Below are positions 44,317 to 56,800 of a DNA stretch of 64,000 nucleotides, one piece after another. How positions within the stretch are numbered: position 1 is the stretch's first letter; each line of letters starts with the position of its first letter. The position numbers and the translations under genes are program-made. The stretch spans positions 806,001-870,000 of the forward strand of contig WOFQ01000005.1 in assembly GCA_012184525.1 (NCBI GenBank), in the 5' to 3' direction. The DNA comes from Xenoacremonium recifei. Its lineage: Eukaryota > Ascomycota > Sordariomycetes > Hypocreales > Nectriaceae. The notes below the pieces were generated by a model that did not search any database, was not told the DNA's origin, and was given only the letters and a program-made list of their open reading frames with translations.

Positions 44317-46441
44317 TCAGTCGACGTCCATGGTCTCGGTCTTGCCAATGCCCTTACCAATGCCCTTACCTTGGCACCACTCGACGAAGTCATCAATGAC
44401 ACTGGGCCATGCGCCATCCTCGTTCCAGAAGGACAAGGTCTCACCGTTATCCTGAAGGGTTTTGAACGCAAACTCGAGAGTCATATTCCACATGTCCTTG
44501 TTGACCGACCTCGTCCACTTCTCGGAAAGGAACGACTTCCAGAGCTCCAGCCAGTCGTGGTTGGTCGTCTCCCATATCAAGCCGGGTTTGGAGAAGAGGA
44601 TGCCCCAGTAGATCAAGGCGTTCTCTAGGCTTAGCGCCTTCTGATCGGCCTCCTTACCCACGACAAATGTGTACTTGTAGACCCTCTTAAACAAGGCGTG
44701 GTCCTTTGATAGGATGGAAATGAGTGATCGGAGGTGGGCAGCATGTTCCTGATTAGTTGCTCCAGCTCTGCCGCCAGGTTAGCTGAGTGCACGACAGCCA
44801 CATAGTATATATGTAAGTAGCAATGACTTACCCGGCGGCCTTCCATCCATTGACGTAGCCCTTCTTCGTGATCTCGCCGACACTCGGGGCCTGCACCACC
44901 TCCAAAGCCACAAAGAGCTCGGCATTCTCCAAACTAACTCCCAACGTATTGTTGAGATATCTCATAGTGGAGTCGAGCTCCAGCTTGTCTTTGGCATCGT
45001 TTGCGTCATCTGAAATTTGTGAGCAGTTGACTGTGTGGTGTGTCACAGGCCGAGTTACCTCGAAGAGAATCAAACAATTGCTCCAATTTAGTTTCCGTGG
45101 GCGAAGCTCCCTTGACACCACCCGCACTTGTGAAGTACCTACATGCATTCGTATGTCAGTCTCATGTCATTCAGATGTAAATATCGAAATTGTCTGTGGT
45201 GAACAGCCATGCTCGCGGATCGGCCGGTCCAACTTTGGATCCAGCCCAGATCAGGCTCGCCGGCATACGGTAGAGACTATGTACCGTGATCTCGACTCTT
45301 CCAAGGGATCCCTCGGAGAAGACCTAATGTCTTTCTTGCTGGGCTTCTTGGACAGTGACCAGGCTGGAATGACTTTTGATGAGAGGTGATTCTTGACACC
45401 TTTCCACCCCATAACTGGACTAAAGCCAAGCCCCCGGGACCTGATTCGCGCCGGGCCGTCAGGAAGAATGTTTCAACAGAACACGAGGCGTGTAAGTCGC
45501 CCGGTTGAAACTCGCGGCAACCGGAAGGATCGGGTAATAGCGTCGAGGCTCAGCTCAGCCCGGCCTGGAATGGAATCAAGGTGTGCACGCCTCACGATCG
45601 GACGGGGTCATTCTTGTGAGACGGCGGCGGCGGCGGCGGCGAGGCGTGAGGTCAAGTAGGTAAGGTTAACTTAACGCCTGGGCTTCGGGATATTGGGCAG
45701 AAGCATAGTTAGGCGCCTGGTTGGACGTTAAGGGATCGGCCGGGCCCCTTTTGACGAGATGGCGGCCTGTTTCAGAGCCCGTCGGCGACACTCGGCCATA
45801 CTCTGCTTTGTGTCCAGCAGGTGAGCTGAGCATCAGTGGGCCCCCCACAAAGAAAGCCCACCCGATAACAGATCCATGCGGCACAGAGGAAAGGAAAGGA
45901 AAGGAAGCCATAAATACACCTCTCGAGGGAGCATCGGTGATCCGGGGACGGCCAGAGCTGGGCCGGGATTTCCGGGGGAGCCCTCAGACCAGGCCGGGGG
46001 CGGCAACGGGCATCGGGGACAAACGGGGATGTGAAGTGGAAAGGAGGGGAAGGCGAGCGGAGCTGCAACTTACGAATCGACGGCATCGTTGATCTTGAAC
46101 CCGGATTGCTTGAGGAACTGTGATACCCGAAGTTAGTCCAACTATCACCCAACGTTGCCCCCGCCTCAGGTAGCCAGCTGTCTGTGGTGGCTCTGCTCTG
46201 CACCATCGCCATGACGGTATGCTCCAAGCAGCTCCAAGCGGTCACTCATGTCATGTCGTCTGCGATGCCTGACAAGGTCGACTCGTCTCGCCAAAGAACA
46301 GAACCGACGCCACGCCGGGGGCCACGGCACTGGGAGTTGTGGATGGCAACTTACGCGGGCTGCTGAACGTTCCGACGCTCCAGTCAACGACATGAACTGC
46401 GCCAGCATGAGCTTCTGCTGGGCGTTGGATGGCGGAGGCAT
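44317..46441 (-). CDS. DCN1: DCN1-like cullin neddylation factor (PONY domain)
   Basis: Scaffold-type E3 that promotes Nedd8 transfer to cullins. Five exons on the minus strand: 46441-46355, 46117-46074, 45138-45059, 45009-44832 and 44767-44317, giving 279 residues with every phase matching. Exons 1-2 encode the UBA-like start (Q-K-L-M-L-A-Q-F-M-S-L-T-G, then F-L-K-Q-S-G-F). Exons 3-5 form the PONY/DCUN1 domain: the K-L-E-Q-L-F-D-S-L-R helix, L-E-N-A-E-L-F-V-A, then Y-K-Y-T-F, S-L-E-N-A-L-I-Y-W and V-N-K-D-M-W-N-M near the C-terminus. The tail has two copies of a 12-bp unit coding G-K-G-I. Intron 2 is 935 nt, very long for this genome, but has a good donor (gtaagt), an actgac branch site and a tag acceptor. 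Confidence 0.92.
45622..45641 (+). repeat. (CGG) microsatellite inside DCN1 intron 2
   Basis: About six tandem CGG units. A shorter (AGGAA)n tract lies at about 45887-45906 in the same intron. Confidence 0.85.
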
Positions 46442-47525
46442 GATGAGGGCGGGCTGGCTGTCTGGACGAAGCTGGTCCGAGCTACGCAAAAGAACCGAGA
46501 GCGTGTCGTGTGCCGCGCGGGCAGGGCAGGGCAGGGCAAGCGAAACGAGATCCCCGTCCTTCAAGTACCGGCCGTCCGCTAGACAGAGTTGGCAGCTTGC
46601 AAGCCAAGCGGTGGTGCAAGAGCCGGAGCCGGTGCTCGTGATTCGTTGCTGCCGAGAGTGGCCGCGGACGAATGCCTTTTCCGACGACAATGTACACCGT
46701 AGGGTCGGATGCAAGGTGGACTGGACTGCGCTGCGTTGCGCGTGCGGTATTACCGGCGATGGCCCTTTCGCTTTCGCAAAGGGGCGACGATGGCGGGGAA
46801 GGGCACGTCAGTCGGAGGTAAACGTCGTCGTTGTCGACAACTGCCGTTGCAGAGAGAGTGATCGTCGAGGATATAGCAGCGGATGCAGCTGGCCCGCAGT
46901 TCGGTTCGGTTCGTGAGTCGGCCTTGTCCCGCCCGTGACGGTGAGAAGAGGATTCGATGGATGCGAGGCGACGTGATGCGATGGCGGGGTCGAGTCGATG
47001 AGGTTGAGCTCTCAGGCGGCGACAAGGCTGCTGCTGCTGGTCTGGGCTGGGCTGATTTTGGCTTGGTCAGGAAAGAGCTCCAGTGCAGGCTCGTGGGGCT
47101 GGCCGACCCTTATTATAGCCCACTAGCTTCTGGAGGCTTCCCTATTTGGTTTCTGCAGAAGTTCAACTCTTCCCCCGAAATGCACACCAAATTCAGTACT
47201 CTATATCGTTTAATAGCTTCGAAGTCCAAACAATAGAGAGGATATGTTTAATCTTATCCCGACCTATCCCTGGACCAAGTCCTATATCTGATTTGAATCC
47301 CATCCTCCATCCAAATCCTATCCTGAGGCGCCCTTGCCCCATACCTGCTACAATCCACTGTATTTCCAGGCGACCACCCACTAAACGCGCTGCTGGGCAA
47401 CTGACGGGAAGCCCATTAACGCGACGCGTCTTTCCCTCTTTGGGTTGATGTCATCTTCAACCTCCAACTCCCGTCTTTCAATGTCCAAACTCCCATCATA
47501 AACAACTCCCGATGGGCGACAGGAC
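46442..47525. promoter_or_regulatory. Divergent promoter region, DCN1 / DPB11
   Basis: 1.08 kb between divergent start codons. Frames that overlap this region on both strands have no domain; one minus-strand frame simply runs through DCN1 exon 1. A GGGCA/GGCAG pentamer repeat occurs near 46521-46536. The region presumably holds both promoters. Confidence 0.5.
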
Positions 47526-49972
47526 ATGGCCTCTCCAACTCCACCCGACGATGACGAATACCAGTTCGATCCCGCAGAGCCTTTCAAGGGCATAATCGTC
47601 TGCTGCACGAGCATACCTCCCGAACAACGAGTACGTCGAGAACCTTGCCCCTCCAACCCCTGCCATAACAACATCACCACTGACCTGAGTTCTTCCTTTG
47701 ACTCTAGACCGTTGTTGCCCAAAGAGTTGCCGACCTGGGAGGCGTGCACAAATACGACCTCACTCCCGACGTAACCCACCTCGTCGTTGGCGACTATGAC
47801 ACACCCAAGTACCGCCATGTTGCTCGCGAACGACCCGACATCAAGGCCATGGATGCTGCCTGGATCGAGCGCGTGGCTGAGCTATGGAAGAACGACGACG
47901 AGATCGACTTTCGGAAGCTCGAGAAAGAATACCAACTGAAAGCCCTGGAGAGACGTGGCGCTATCCCCGCGCTCGATGGATCACGATCAGTAAAGGACTC
48001 TTTGATAATCTGCCTAACAGGCTTCGGCGACCAGCGAGAGCAGATTGCCGAAAAGATCACAGCTAACGGAGGACGGTATACGGGAGACCTCACGCGAAGG
48101 TGCACTCATCTTGTCGTCAACAAGCCAGAGGGCAAGAAATACAAGGCAGCCAAAGACTGGAGTATCCAGACCGTAACGCTGGCATGGCTAGAACAGACTA
48201 TTGCCAGGGGGATGATTCTGGAGGAAGCCAGATTCGACCCCATGCTACCGCCAGATGAGCAAGGCGAAGGCGCATGGATCAAGCGGGACCTGAGGAGAGA
48301 TTCACTTGGGAAGCGATCCAGGTCAATGGCTCTGGCCGCTGAAGGAGGACCCAGGAAGCTCCGAAAGACGGCCAGCATGAAGCTCAGCTCTCAAAGAAAC
48401 AGCATCTGGGGTGACATAATGGGAATGGGAGCGACGTCTCGACAGAACTCATTCGCCAAGGAGCAGCCAAACGCCGTCGAGGCACCACAAGCCCAGCAAG
48501 CAGATATCCTTCCGCCTCCTGCTCCCCAAGGCGTCTTTGCCAACTGCTACTTCTTCATTCATGGGTTCAACGAGCAGCGAGCCGGTATCCTGGAACAGAC
48601 AATCCTGTCTCTTGAAGGATCTCTCTGTGGCTCTATAAACGATGTTTCGACGCGACCATTACCCGAGGAGACATCCCAGCGTTTTCTCATCGTCCCTCAG
48701 AGCTCCCAACCGGACACCCACCCCGAGGTGGACTGTGAAAGAGTCAACGTGGTGACGGAATATTACATCGAGAAATGTCTGCATTACAAGCAATTCGTTG
48801 GACCAAACGACCACGTTCTCGGCCGCCCCTTTCCCTTCTTCCCCATCCCGGGCTTCGCAAACTTGACAATCTGCAGTGCCACATTCTCGGGCATCGAGCT
48901 CAACCAAGTTGCACGTAGTGTTGTGCAGCTGGGGGCCAGATTCGAGGAGGAGTTCCGACGAGAGACGGACGTCATCGTGTGTAAGAAACTCACGACGATC
49001 CGTAAGGAGAAATTGAAGATGGCACTGAAATGGGGGGTTCCTGTGGTCTCGGCCGACTGGCTATGGAGCTGCATCGCGAGCGGGTTCAAGGCGCCCTTCA
49101 ACGACTTCATATTCCCCGAGCTCGCCAACCGATATCCGAGAGTAAAGGGAGAGACATCTTTTGCTTCTGCAAGTGTGTCGACATCTCTCGGACGCAGCAT
49201 CTCCGAAGCCCCCTCCAAACCATCGAGAGCCGCACCAGCTCGAGCTGCCCTCGACACAACAGCCTTCGAGCCCGAGAAACCTCATCCTCACAAAGACACA
49301 TCTCACCAAGACTCAACCGTCTCCGCCGAGTTCACAACCGCGCGAACACACCCAGCCGAGTCCTTCGCCCGCGAATTCGACGCCCCCCTCACGGAAATCT
49401 CCTCCGCCAAACTGAACAAATCCCCCTCTCCAACAAAACAGACTGAAATCCTCCCACGGAGCAAATCCGATCCCACAAGCAAGGCCACATCGACTCGACT
49501 ACCAGCACCGCCCCAAGCAGACTCTCAACCGCTTCCCACGACTGAAGAAAACCCCCCAACGGCACAGCATCTCGAAGACGAACGCCGCAGCCAAGCCAAA
49601 GCCGCCGAACGCCAGGCCCTCACCTCCAAACTCACCTCCCTGATCGCACCCCCCGCCACCGCCCTCCCACCACCAAACCCTGCCCCTCGCCGGCGCCAGA
49701 TCCTCGGCCGGGCCATCTCCAATGCCAGCAGCGCCGCCAGCGCCGACACCGCCGTGCTTGCGCGCCCCGCAGACGAGGAAGCAGACGAAGATGCGCCGCA
49801 GCAGCAGCCGCCGGCTGCCACGCAGTTGGAGTATCGCGACCCGGAGGCCCTGGAGGTCAAGGCTGCGCTTATGAGCCGCATGATGGGCGAGGTGCGGCCG
49901 GCGAGTAGTAGTAGTAGTTCGAAGGGAGTGGATTGGGGTGTTGGTGGTGGAAGAACGATGAGGAAGCGGTGA
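47526..49972 (+). CDS. Dpb11/Rad4/Cut5-type BRCT scaffold (TopBP1 orthologue)
   Basis: Multi-BRCT scaffold of replication initiation and the DNA-damage checkpoint, binding phosphorylated partners. Exons are 47526-47630 and 47708-49972 (intron in phase 0), 789 residues. Four BRCT repeats are visible: residues about 20-110 (K-G-I-I-V-C-C-T, then H-L-V-V-G-D, and W-I-E-R), about 125-215 (L-I-I-C-L-T-G-F, G-G-R-Y, T-H-L-V-V, W-L-E-Q), about 310-405 and about 410-500 (L-T-I-C-S-A-T-F-S-G, V-S-A-D-W-L-W-S-C). The C-terminal 280 residues are Ser/Pro/Ala-rich and probably unstructured, with T-Q/S-P sites, and end in a basic stretch. The first exon supplies the first BRCT strand, which supports the start. 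Confidence 0.93.
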
Positions 49973-50565
49973 TGCATGTTTATGTGTATTATGATGGCGA
50001 AGGACAAGGATATCTGAGGTTGTATGAAATCATATCAATTTATGTACGAAACGAAGTATAACGTCCACCAAGTAGGTCCCTGTTCGCCCGAGGTAGCCCC
50101 CCAAGCGTAATGAAAGAAATGAAACCCCATTAGGTCCCGGATATCAAGCAATCTATGCAGTCCAGTGATGGTGGGAGACGTCCCAGTCCCCTCTATGAAA
50201 TCCCGCCCTTGCAAACAAAAGAAAACCCAAGTCCCTGTAACCCACGGCACCCTGAGCCCGTCCCATCCTGTCCGTCTTGACCTCGTATCCCTTACCCGTG
50301 TCTGACCCGGTTGCCCATCCATCCTGTAAAACAAAATGAACAGGTCGAAATGAAAGACCCAAATTCCTCCTGTTCCTTCGGCCCCTTCTAGGAGCTAGGA
50401 AGTAGGAGTTAATGAAAAGAATAGAAGATTCGATGTGTATGTACTGGTCCTGCGACCAGCTTCGTCTTTATATGTCACGCCAGCTGGTCCTGTTGATACG
50501 ACCCAGCTTATGCTCTTGTGCGTCGCCCTCGTAAAACCCAATGAGTTTCGTCTTCCCAATTAGAA
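49973..50565. other. Convergent 3' spacer
   Basis: 593 bases between the DPB11 stop codon and the stop codon of the next, minus-strand gene. Nothing recognised. Confidence 0.5.
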
Positions 50566-53500
50566 TTATACCAACAGCGCCTTCTTAGGGCCACCGTCAT
50601 CTTCGTTCGGGATCGGTCTCGACTCCATGAAGCGCCATCTGCGCTCAAGATCATCACTATCTCAAGTGGTCAGCTGAGTTCTAAGATGCAATCGTCAAAT
50701 CAACTTACGCCCCCTGCTTGAGCATCTTGATGCCCATCTCCCGACAAAAATGCAGAAAGCGCCTCATGGTACGCTCACGCTTGAAAGCAGCCATAACGTC
50801 GCCTCGGGGTTTACCGTCTTCGCCCACAACACTGCCCTCGCGCATGGTAATGAGTACCCTAAGCGCTTCAATGCTCCACGCGACCTGAGCGATCTCCTCG
50901 AGATTGATGTTGAAATCGATCGGATCCTTGTACAGAGCCCATGCGACAGGGTTGACATCTTTAAGGACTTGGTGTTCGAAGCATTGATCTTGTTCCAACC
51001 AGGTCCAGTACTGCGTCACAGTTTGCGAACTCGCGTACAGCCTGGTTTTTACCTGGTAGAGGCGAAAATCAATCTTGTTAATGGGCGCGCTGCTCCAAGA
51101 GTCTGCATCGGAGTAATCAGCAGTGTAGAACTCATCGTGGACTGGGATGCCGGTCGTGACAGACTCAAGATGCTTTGGTCGCTTTTGAAGATGCGTGCTG
51201 AAGGGGCTTTCGGGGCCATAGTTCGGTTGAGTAGCTAGAGGTGAATGATCTGCGGAATCCCTTGGCGTGCTGGGCATAGAATGCGTGCTCTTCCGCTTCT
51301 TGATTATCCTAGGTGTAATGTTGGGGGAACTGTAAGTCTGGCGATTCGCTTTCATGCCTGAAGGGCGTCCGATGTTTTTGAAACCGTGCTTATAACGTAG
51401 AGCCGTGAGCTTGGGATCATGGTAAAAATCATGGATCGTACGGGGGAGGTTGAAGGCATCGCCCTCAGCCTTCATGATTTCCCAAAGCCGATGCCGAATC
51501 CACTCCACAGGGGCAATGTCGAGTTTGAATTTGGCCAGCTCAGAAATAGATTCTGAGAGACGAAACAGCGTGTCATATGAGCAAATACCACCTTTTCCAG
51601 CCTGGATGAATGGTTTCGCGAGCAGCTGGTACGGGCTGATCTCGCCGTCTTCGAGAAACTCGAGGATCTTCACACCGCGATTGACCTGTCTACCAATCTG
51701 ATACTTGGATGAACCTCCTCTCTCCGGTTTTGGGCCAGCATCAATGGCAGCCTGGTGCTTCTCACGCCATTTCGCTAGCTGGGGAAGAATAAGAGTCCGC
51801 ACATTCTGCCAGTTCGGTTCCCAATAGGGGTGGTTCTCGTCAATCTTCTCCAGCGGAACCCCTTCGACACACTCGGGATAAGTATACACGCGTCCGTTAT
51901 GTCTCAGAATGAGATTCGCTCTGTTGATTTCTTCGGGTGCTCCTTCATCAGTTCCTTGATCAGTAGGTTGAGGAGATGGCTCGATCGGTAGGGAGGTCGG
52001 CGTTGGTCGATCTGCGGACGGAGCCCTGCTCCGCGAATTTGCGGGGGTAAACCCAGGAGTGACTCGATAGTCTTGGGGCGTCGGCATTTGCTCTGGTTCT
52101 TGGACTGTGCGATTGTCATTGGAATATGGCGTCTCTTTAACCGTGTTATCAATCTCCGTCGTAGGATGAATGATCTCATGCTGCATTGGCGATCGAGGTA
52201 TGGGTAGGTGATGATGCTGTTGATGATGCTGCTGAACAGACGGAGCATGAATCAGCACAGGTACCAAAGGCTGGCTCGGCAGATGAGCTGGAGGCGCGAT
52301 CAGAGATGACAGCGGGGGAAGCGTGATAGCCGTCGGTGGTGGTGAATTCAGAGGAGGGAACGTCATCGGCCGTGGCTTTGGAGTTGGCGAAGAAGTTGAA
52401 TGTTCACCCAGGGATCCGATGGGCGGAAGTTGATAGGGCGCGCTGCGAGATTCTGGACGACTTTCTCGCTCAATAATCTCCGGACGAGTCGGTCGATTGA
52501 TAATCTCTACACGAGTATGTCGTTCCATTATGTCTGGACGAGGCTGTCGCTCAATCATTTCGGGACGAGGTTGGCGATCAATAAGCTCTGCTCGGGGCGA
52601 CCGATCGATGATTTCCGTACGAGGTGATCGATTAATGATTTCTGGACGAGCCTCTCTCTCAACGACCTCCGGACGACTTTCTCGTTCAATAGCCTGCAGA
52701 CGGTTCTCTTGTTCGGCAACCTCTGCGGGAGCAGGCTGTAGTTCTCGTAGCGGCTCCCTAGGCGGTTCGAGATACTCTCGTACTTGAGCTGGAGTGTCCT
52801 TGACGACAGGCGGCAATCGTTTTCGATTCTTCGGCAGTCTCACCCTCTCCCCTGATGCTCCATGGCATCCCTGGCGATTCCATTCACAGTTCCCGCACTT
52901 CTGGAAGAGAGCACCGCCGATGATGATGCAGTCATCAAATGCCCCTTGGTTCTTTTCGCATGATTGGCAACGTTTGGATTGGACCGCGCCGGCAGCCTGA
53001 ATAAGACACGACAGCCATTTGACACCTTTAGCTTCGCCGCGCTCGTATATCGTCGCCAGATGTGCTTCAGTAAACTTCCTGCCTCGACGAATCTTGACGT
53101 GGCGCCGAATGGGATAGTCCAGCACGGCCTCAACCCATTGGTTCCAAGGTTCTATGCGTTGTACTGGGCCAATGACATTGTCGTCAGCATCAACGACATT
53201 GACGACCACTCCTGGTGGCATCTCCTCCGCGAGGGCCAAAGGCTCGTCGTCATACACTGGTGGTCTGTGTTGATACTCGACGCCATCCATACTCTCGCCG
53301 TCGGAGTCGGGGTTCTCCTCTGAGGCAGCGTCCTGGTCTGGTGCACCGTACTCCGTGATATCATTGATACTTGGTTCTCTCAAGCTGGTCATTTCGGGTC
53401 CTAGAACGGTGCTCAGATCGTAGTCCGCGGGATCCGAGCTGTCCGGGTCCTCATGTCGTCTTTCACGGAAGAAGCGTTTCATGGCTCTGAATACCTTTTC

Positions 53501-53863
53501 GCTGGCGTCTAGTCGAGTCTGCATGCCTTCTCGGTATTCTTGCGCCATCTTCATTACTCTGTCGGCCTTGATCTCGACTTCCTCCCCAATGCGTGCGAGC
53601 TGGGTTTCGCATTTCGCAAGTTCTCGAGCCAAGCGACGTTGAGTCTCAACGAGCTGGCTTCTGCGACCTGTTAGGTTTCCCAACTCGACTTTGCAGGCTG
53701 TGGCAGAGCGTCGATATTCTTGCTCGGCGGCATAGTGCTTCTCCTCATGTTGGCGCTTGAAGTTGGACCAGAATTCCTCCTCCGTCTCATTCCAGACGCT
53801 TTTCTGATCATCCTCGGCCAGGGCGCCCCAAGCGGCCGCCTCCTCATCTGAGGCGGTCGACAT
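50566..53863 (-). CDS. Large fungal protein with coiled coil, Cys-cluster (DUF3716-like) and 9-residue repeats
   Basis: Exons are 53863-50709 and 50656-50566 (intron 50708-50657), giving 1081 residues; the second exon continues the helical C-terminus and ends in K-A-L-L-V. Residues about 20-115 form a charged coiled coil. Residues about 285-335 carry a Cys cluster (C-Q-S-C...C-G-N-C...C-H-G) like the fungal DUF3716 putative zinc finger. Residues about 391-472 hold nine tandem units of the R-P-E-I-I-(E/N/D)-R type. A disordered Pro/Ser region follows, then a helical domain (about 690-830, D-E-N-H-P-Y-W-E-P and others) and a C-terminal helix bundle with K-R-E-R-T-M-R-R-F. Nuclear and possibly chromatin-related by composition, but the function is unknown. 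Confidence 0.85.
52445..52690 (-). repeat. 27-bp tandem coding repeat, nine units
   Basis: Nine in-frame 27-bp units encode R-x-x-R-P-E-(I/V/M)-(I/V/M)-(E/D/N). DNA units differ at many third positions while the Arg, Glu and hydrophobic positions stay, which suggests selection on the protein pattern. Confidence 0.8.
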
Positions 53864-56800
53864 GCTGGTGAAAATCGTTGCTCAATGTGAAGAAACGACA
53901 ACACCGATTAGACGATGAAGATGTGGTGGTATTAAGGGAGCCACGTGATTGAATGCGACTCGGGGAAATAAGCGGCGATGCGGACCGCCAGGTGGTCAAG
54001 GCCCAGACTAATGCTGCTCTGGGGGGCGAGAATGAGACCTCTTGGGGGTGCTGCTAGATCGAAGGCTGCTGGCGGCCGGCCCTAGTCCGTTTGCCCGGGA
54101 TTATTTGATCAGGGCCCAGGTCCAGGTCCAGGTGGTCGCGCGTTCAAGGGCCTGGTTGATATGAACGGAAGAACAAAAGAAAGATAGTAAGTGTCAGTGT
54201 TGGAGGACGACCTCGTCCGCCGAGGAGTGCAAGACGGGCGAGGGTGTGGGCGAAATTGCAGGCGCGTGTAGGCGCGTGATGGCTCTTGGACGCTGGCTGC
54301 AGAGACAGGGTTCCAGGCAGAGTTTTCTCCTCCTCAGATTTGTGATGGCACGCCGGCTGGCTGAACTTGAACCCATCGACATCCAACCACAGACCGGGCG
54401 CGGTGGCCGACTGGACGATGGCGTGTCAAAGGCCTCCCGGAGGATACCCAGGCAGGAAGACGCAGCGCAGCGCAGTGCAGGCAAAGGCAAAGTCAAGCCA
54501 ACAACCGAACTCTGTTCACCCCCTTGCAAGAGACGCCAGACCAGGCCTGTCCAGTTGGGACGCCAGCTAGGACCAGGGTCGGGAATCCACACCCAGGAAT
54601 TTCGGCCGGTGCCCCCCTGCAGATCTTGCTTCCGCCCGACTGAAAGAGCGAGGACGGGGCGAGCAGCGCGAACTGAACGGATGCGGAGGAGTATTGGCCT
54701 AGGATGACGAGAGGGTTTGGGTCGAGTATGGCCGAGCTGGAGAACCACTCAACGCAAATCCCCGGCTCAAGATTGAACACCCAATCGAGAAGATATTCGC
54801 AAAGCCGTGGGCGGTGCAACGTTGCACGGCGTTGTGTTGGTTGATGGTCTTTTTGCAGAATTGGATTTTTTGGTTGGCTGGGCCAGCAGCAGCAGCAGAA
54901 GCAGCAGCACAAGGCAAGTCGAGAACAGCGGCCGGTGCTATCGAGGCTGGACCACCGCAATTCTGGAGACGCGTGAAGCAAAAGGACCAGACGGAAAAAT
55001 TTGGTCTGTCTGGTTGGAAGGAGGGACTTTGTGAAGGGAGAGTGGTCCGCGAAGATGAAGGGGAGGAGGAGGAGGATGGTGGTGGAAGATAGATGTAGAA
55101 GGAAGAGTAGGAAAATAGTCGGTCGTCCACGTGGAGAAAGGAAGTTGATTGATTTCAGAAGCAGCCGCACCTGACATGGAACTGGCAAGTACCATGGATG
55201 GATGGCGGCGGCGAGGGCAGGAGCAGGAGCAGCTGGAGGCAGGAGCAGACAGGAGGTCGAATCAGCTCGAATCAGCTATGACAGGCCTGAACTAGCGAGG
55301 GAAAGGCAAGTGCGGCGGCCACGGCCAGGTAGGTGCGTCAGTCAATCACGTAGGTAGGCGTGCAAGAGACAAGAGCAAAATTGGTTGCCTTTAGCAAGGT
55401 TGAGCGCCTCAATCAATGGTCGAGACGGGAGATAGGCCAGGTCGATACTTTGCGGTGCCTCGTGCGGCTAGCTGGCTTGTAGCGGATAAAGCTAGTCACC
55501 AATGTACGTACCTAACACAATAAGGTCACCACCACCACCTCACCAAAGAGACTTTGCTATCGATGCAGGCAGGCAGGCATGCGAGAAGCGTATCATATGC
55601 TGTGGCTAATCCCTGCTCGCCGCCAATTGCGCACCGCCATACGCACGGCGCAGCACAGCAAAGTTGCTGCTAGAAGCGCTATTGCATAAAGTCACTTTTC
55701 GGGGCGGGCGGCCATTGGCTGGTTCGCGTTTCTTGGCTGTCGTGCCAAGCCTGCGCTCTTGCTTTGGGCCTAGTCCAGATTAATACTCTGGAAGGCAATC
55801 GACAAATCCAAGGCCTGGCAGATCCAGCTGTGGGTGGGCTGGCATTTTTATTTAGTCACATTGCCTTTAGAGGCATTGTATGCGCATCACGCACTTTGCC
55901 TATAGGAGTTATTTTCTTGCTAAGCACCACCCGCCATATACACTTGGCGATCCTTCATTTACTAATCACAACCCTAGTGCAGCGTTTCCTGGTAGTCAGC
56001 CCGACTATGCGGCGACTTACTGGCCGAAGGATGATGCGCATGTCGAATAAACAAGTTAACGGCGGATTATGCCCCGAAAGCGTCAAGACGAGACTGCTGG
56101 CCTGTGTCTAGGGCCAACAGCAGAAGCAGCATTGCGGTGCGGTGCGGCATCACCAACGCAGCCAGCCATGCGTCTAGCCAGCCCACCATCGCTACGACGC
56201 CGCCGTCTTTGAAGTCTTTCAGCTTTCTCGACGGCATCTCTTGATTGGAGCAGATACGCGTTTCTCCTCGGCCACGCCGCCCTTTTACCCGGGCCCAACC
56301 AATACTCTTCTGCTCGCTCGAGATACGACAGGGGGGGTAGAAGTGTTGACTCTACTAGGGCGCTCGGGCCGGGTCATAATTATGCTCGCTCACATACCAT
56401 CCCTGACTGACCTCAGCTTAATGCTCCGAACTCCGGTTGTCTGTTGGGCGAACAAGCATGTCATCAAATATCATCCGTTTGGCGTCGGCTTATTACTGCA
56501 GATGGATGATACACATTGCGGCGCGAGCAAGGGACCCTTCCCCTTCCTTGCAAGGCATTACAAGTAGACGTGTCCGAGCGCGAGCGAGCGAGACCCCGGA
56601 GGAAGTGATAGGTACCTCAAGACACTCTCGCCAGAACCCGGTTGCATGACATGCTGGCTGGGATCCCGGCTCAGGCTCAGGCCCTTCGATGCCATTCGCC
56701 TTCACATGGGAAACGGAACGGCACAATCGAGTGAGCGAGCGAGCACATTATGACCCATCGCTCGGTTTCAGCCACATAGGACGATCCTCGCGCAAGCGGT

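Noticed and set aside
46166..46714. 182-codon minus-strand frame over DCN1 exon 1
   Set aside because: It only reads through the DCN1 first exon and its flanks; the true frame is proved by exon phases and DCN1 motifs.
54194..55188. Long frames on both strands (up to 231 codons)
   Set aside because: They lie in GA/CT-skewed sequence, overlap in several frames and have low-complexity translations without motifs.
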